In this document: positions 7,898 through 12,072 of the stretch, one piece after another
How the letters are laid out: the number at the start of each line of letters is the position of its first letter
How positions within the stretch are numbered: position 1 is the first letter of the stretch
The notes under the pieces: generated by a model
Database searches by the model: none
Seen by the model: the letters and a program-made list of their open reading frames with translations, nothing else
Told to the model about the DNA's origin: nothing
Program-made: the position numbers and the translations under genes
NCBI GenBank assembly: GCA_005281725.1
Contig: SSBO01000099.1
Location: 1-12,072, forward strand
From: Wuchereria bancrofti
Taxonomy: Eukaryota; Nematoda; Chromadorea; Rhabditida; Onchocercidae
Direction: 5' to 3'
DNA: 12,072 bases

Positions 7898-8692
7898 CTT
7901 TTGAAATTGCAATTTTTCTTGAACAAAGTTTTTGCGAAAAATTTCAACTTTCCGCATGAGATTTTAAAATTTCCAATTTTTCCAAAAATTTTGAAAAAAG
8001 TGCAAATAATTGATGAAACTAAAGCATTGTCATTTTAATGAAAAACTATTGAGTGAAATGCTTAAATACTAAATTTTTCTTCCTGTTTGTTTCGAAAGTA
8101 CAATTTTTTTTTGTTTTGTTTTTGTTTTGCAATAAATCGAAACGGTAAACTTAAAGATATGTTATTTCAAAATTGATTAGAACTATTTATCAAAATAATA
8201 AAATACAACAATAGATGTAAACAAATTTCTTCCCTGTGTTTTGTTTCTTGCTTAAAATGCAAACTTAAAATGAATTGAAATCAAATTTCATTACTTTGCA
8301 TAGTACATTACTAATATTATTTCATTTCTATTACACGTCTTTTTATCATATTGCTTTGTAATTTTTATAATTACTATTTTGAATAATACTTATTTTTCAA
8401 ATATGCTTTTTTTAAAATATTTCATTAAATATTGATAGTCTCTTAAGTAATAACTTCTTTAATTTAGCCATGAAAATGTTCAATTTTAAGGTATTATGAA
8501 CTAATTAGCATTATTATTGTATAAATATTCTTTTCCAGAAGTATTTTTTTTTTTGGTGTAATTGAAGGAAATGAAAGAGAGGAAAAAGATATGAGGAAGT
8601 GGTAGGATTTGAAAATTTTCACAAAACTAAATTAAGTTAAAAAATTTTCATAACGAAGAATTTCGTGTCATCATGTGTCTTTTAAATTTAAA
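7898..8692. repeat. Dispersed repeat, copy 3 (5'-truncated)
   Basis: Corresponds to 296-1077 of copy 1 and continues to the common repeat end at about 8692. Relative to copy 1 it has about four substitutions and one missing T in the first 120 bp, then no difference by eye over 8019-8678 at a constant offset of 7601. Its 3' flank (AATTTTGCTATTTATACG) differs from that of copy 2, so copies 2 and 3 sit at different loci. The 5' truncation coincides with the N and may be an assembly edge rather than biological. Confidence 0.88.
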
Positions 8693-8775
8693 TTTTGCTA
8701 TTTATACGATTATATAATTCCCCTTCTTTTTTTTGCTTTTTTTCAAATGAATTGATTAATTAAAACTTTCATTGC

Positions 8776-8966
8776 ATCATTGCGTGTGCATTTGTGTCTG
8801 TCTTTGCGTGTATGTGAACGTCTGTGTGCGTGTGGCATATATGTATTATATGGATATATGTGTAGGCGTATTGCGTGTGTCCGTGTACATGCATATATGA
8901 TTCTATGTGTACACGTGCGTGCCTGCGTGTGTATGCATATATATGTATGTGCGTCCATATGCGTCA
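8776..8966. repeat. Degenerate (TG/CA)n alternating purine-pyrimidine tract
   Basis: About 190 bp dominated by GTGTGCG, GCGTGTG, ATATATG and ACATGCATATA steps, far richer in GC than the surrounding DNA. It is open on both strands (plus 8780-8980, minus 8743-8958), but the translations are Cys/Val/His/Thr dipeptide-like and reflect the repeat rather than a gene. Alternating purine-pyrimidine DNA of this kind can adopt Z-form. Confidence 0.8.
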
Positions 8967-9681
8967 GTTTTAAGGGATGAAAATTCCAATAAAACTTATC
9001 TGAGAATTGTGATCTAATCGAATAAAATAAAAAAAATGTTTGAATCTAGATGAGATATGCAAATTTTGGCCCATTTTTGAATGAGAACTGAATTATTCCA
9101 TAAAATTTCTATCAATTATTTCTTCCAATAGCTAAATCAATGAATTGAGATTGAACGAAACAATTTAATTATAACCATTACTAATTAATTTAATGAAGTG
9201 GCATAATGGCATTTGTTATACTATATATTTTTCATGCATTGTAAAGAAGCAATAAAAGTGTAAATATTTCGATTCTATAAATATTTTTTGAAATAAAATT
9301 TTAACTTTCACAGGAAAAAAAAGAAAAAATAAATCAAGAAATTATTTTTTTTTCCACTTTGAATGGCTTTTCAATGAATAATACATCCTTGAAAATTCAT
9401 TTTACTTCAATAACGCAATATATTTCGATCTACAAAAGTTTAAATTACCTTGTATAAATTTAGAAAAATATATATTTCAGACTTGATAGTTTTTCAAAAC
9501 AGTCGTTTTTTAAATAAGTATTTTCATGATATAAGGCAAACATATAATGCTCACAACTTAACAAAATTTTATAACTTGATAAAAGCACCATCAATTTTAT
9601 TAGTTTGCAAAAATTTGAACTTTCAATGCATGAAATATACTTTATATATATATCACACAAAAATATCACAAATTTTTATGT

Positions 9682-9732
9682 TTGTTAATAATGATTTATA
9701 ATATTTTGTAATTGTTAATAATGATTTATAAT
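9682..9732. repeat. Short direct repeat, 21-bp unit, 30-bp period
   Basis: TTGTTAATAATGATTTATAA plus T occurs at 9682-9702 and again at 9712-9732. Part of the unit (ATGATTTATA) recurs just after it. Local tandem duplication in AT-rich DNA. Confidence 0.75.
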
Positions 9733-10564
9733 TATGATTTATATTTGTTAAAATTGATGATTAAATAATAATCAATTCTAATAAGGATTTTGCTGAAAGA
9801 TCTAATAATAAAGATTTTGAAATAAGTTCAGGTGAATGATTTAATGTAATATGAAGGGAAAAATTTAATTCAAATAAATCTCATTATCAAATTGCTAAGA
9901 AAAATTTGATCAGACAAAACGAATTAATGAGAATTTTGAGTAATAATTTAATTTCACTATTCTTTTGATCGTGATAGCTGCAATTTTCACAGATTCATTT
10001 CCACAAATCATGTGATAGACGATGGATATACAATATTTTTTCGAAAATATATTATTTATAACGGATGAAATTAAATATATGAATAGAAATAGTAAAATTG
10101 AAATTATCACAAAAAATTATAATATATAATTTGTAAGTTACTGCAATTCAATAGTTATTCAATAGAATATGATATGATTTTAATGAATAAACAAGTAAAT
10201 GAGTAAATGCAAATAAATAGTAATTGAATACTTATATAGTAATTTCTACTAGATCCATTATTATCGTATTTATTTCAATTAAAAATCTAAATGCAGGCAT
10301 AAGATGAAATAGTAAATAGTTCATAAAAAATTATAAAAAACAGCCGCGTAAAATTAAATGAAATCAAGCAAATATAACATAATTAGCTGAAATTTTTTTA
10401 AAATATTAAGTTAGTAAAGCTAAAACTAGTTAGATATGATAAAGCTAAACTATAATTTATGTTAAGCATTCATGTATATAAATTTTCGCTTTTCTTTTTT
10501 CATTTCTTTCCTCGTTCATTCCTTTTTTTTGCACATTTGGTATAGTAATATATTATTTATCCTT

Positions 10565-10593
10565 AATTATTATTATTATTACTATTATTATTA
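10565..10593. repeat. (ATT)n microsatellite
   Basis: About nine ATT units with one ACT interruption. Confidence 0.7.
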
Positions 10594-11977
10594 ATTACTA
10601 GTTATTACATCTTAAAAAAATAGAATATATTAAAGGAATATACCAGTACATATTAAAAAATAAAAATAATGAAATTAAAAATAAATTATCAAGCAAATAG
10701 TTTTTTCCTTTCAATTCATTTGTTGTTTGTTTTGATGTGAAATTATTTTTTAACTCATTTTATTCATTTATTTCTATCAATGAATTTTTCAACAACAAAA
10801 AATCTTTTTCCCAATAAATTTACTTCCTTTTCCTTAGTTACTCTCTGATTTCCCTTTATTATCCCATCATCTCATTCCATTACAAATCATTTCCTATCAT
10901 TTTTCTTCAATTATTTTTTCTTTGTCCAATTTTCACATAATTTCAAATTATTGGCCACTTTCAAAGTGATAAAGAAATATTATCCTACCAATAAATTTCT
11001 GCAATAACCTCCTTTTTTTTGATTAAAACTTAAAATTTTCATATATGTGTCAAGTTCAAAACTAATTTTCTTCATGCACAAATGAAATACTTTAAGAATT
11101 CGTTCATTCACTTCTTAAAATTCATTTATTCAACTTCTGTCATTTTTATTTCGTTTTGTTTTTTTCTCTTTAAAATATTCTTTTCCATCACCTTCAACAA
11201 TTTATTTGCTCTAACCTGAATAGTTGTTCAAGATTTTCATTTATTTTAAGAATTTTAATTGTTGTTCATTTGAATTTTTAATTTTGACTTGAAATTTTTT
11301 TATTCAAAATTTTTTTCCCAAATTGTACAAATTCTTCATCTATTACATGTATAAATTATTGTGTACTAATGATTAAAATATCTCATTTATAAATAATTAA
11401 CTCTGATTAACATAATTCAAGTTGAAGTAATGTAAGAATATGAAATTTAAGAACATTTTTTTCCACTTCTTTTTCATTTTGATTTTAAAATGATAAAACA
11501 AAAAATCCGGCATCTTGTGCACGAAAAAATATAATAATAATTAAATAGATAAATTAATTAATAAGATGATAGATCCATCATTTTTGTAAAAATAAGTGAT
11601 AAATAAGTGATAAATTTGTTTGTTTTTCTCTTTTTCCTCACCTATTTGTTTCAATTTTATATTTTTGTTTATTAATAAAAGAAAAAAGAAAGAAACAAAG
11701 AATTTGCTAATGAAAATAATTGCATAAGTGTAAAATAATTAAATTTTGTTAATAAATAATAAAAAAAATTTACGAAACGATTCTTATTTTTCCGTTCTTT
11801 TTTTTGCTTATTGTAATTTTAATCTTATATATTAAACAATCACAACATATTATAAGAATGATACCATGGACAAATTTGACGATTAAAAATGATGTTTTGA
11901 ATTTACTCCAACAATTACCCCGTGGGATTTTTTTCTTTTCACTACATATCTTTTCAATTATTTCTCTTCCTAAATTA

Positions 11978-12009
11978 TTCTCTCCCTCCCTCTCTCTCTA
12001 CCTCCCTTT
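11978..12009. repeat. CT-rich pyrimidine microsatellite
   Basis: TCTCCC and CTCTCTCT units near the right edge, almost pure pyrimidine with one A at 12000. Simple repeat with no associated gene visible. Confidence 0.65.
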
Positions 12010-12072
12010 ATTTTTGTCTTTATTACTACCTTTCTCTGCAAATAATGTTAAAATTTTTCCCAATAGAATCTT

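Larger units (their letters stand above)
8967..12072. other. AT-rich non-genic sequence
   Basis: Stops are dense in all frames. The few longer open frames (plus 9450-9701, minus 9460-9669 and 9910-10110) overlap each other or have Ile/Tyr/Phe/Lys composition expected of random AT-rich DNA, with no splice-site support. Small rises in GC near 11500-11525 and 11865-11930 do not sustain open frames. Only simple repeats were found. Upstream exons of the minus-strand gene could lie here, but none could be identified. Confidence 0.5.

Noticed and set aside
7681..7957. Two minus-strand open frames reading the purine tract
   Set aside because: They are Phe/Ser/Leu strings from the complementary pyrimidines, and one spans the N at 7896.
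8743..8980. Overlapping open frames of about 70 codons on both strands
   Set aside because: They are produced by the TG/CA-rich dinucleotide tract. The translations are biased to Cys, Val, His, Thr and Arg with no domain character, and both strands are open at once.
9450..10110. Open frames on both strands in the right-hand region (9450-9701 plus, 9460-9669 minus, 9910-10110 minus)
   Set aside because: Two of them overlap on opposite strands. All have AT-driven composition, with no splice sites, no GC rise and no recognisable motif.
11865..11935. GC-richer stretch with ATG GAC AAA on plus and a short open minus frame
   Set aside because: The plus frame stops after six codons and the minus frame after about 14, without splice-site support.

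Overview
The window is very AT-rich and intron-bearing eukaryotic DNA. The splice sites (short acceptors ending TTTCAG, ATTCAG or TTATAG; donors GTTAG and GTAAA) and small exons in long AT-rich introns fit an invertebrate, most likely a nematode (filarial-like or another AT-rich clade). I cannot name the species. There is no bacterial operon structure, no recognisable RNA gene, no CRISPR array and no autonomous mobile element.

Layout. Positions 1-110 are poly-T. Positions 111-1077 and 1079-2055 are two direct copies of a roughly 970-bp non-coding repeat, separated by a single N at 1078. Positions 2056-3316 are AT-rich intergenic sequence with one possible alternative terminal exon (3094-3201, minus). 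Positions 3317-7638 hold the only gene I can support. It lies on the minus strand and has four exons (7638-7493, 7275-7173, 5325-5071, 3628-3317) that join in frame at every junction, with an AATAAA signal about 25 nt past the stop. It encodes about 261-271 residues: a basic cytoplasmic-looking N-terminal region, then four predicted membrane helices and an acidic tail. I do not recognise the family. Positions 7639-7895 are AT-rich sequence with a purine tract, ending at a second single N at 7896. Immediately after it begins a third, 5'-truncated copy of the repeat (7898-8692). Positions 8776-8966 are a degenerate TG/CA-rich tract. From 8967 to the end I see no gene, only simple repeats.

The most notable signal is the relation between the three repeat copies. 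Copy 1 is identical by eye to copy 2 over its first 307 bp, then identical by eye to copy 3 over its last 660 bp. Both Ns sit at copy edges. The first copy is therefore either a gene-conversion mosaic or a chimeric assembly join. This affects how far the order of sequence upstream of the gene can be trusted.
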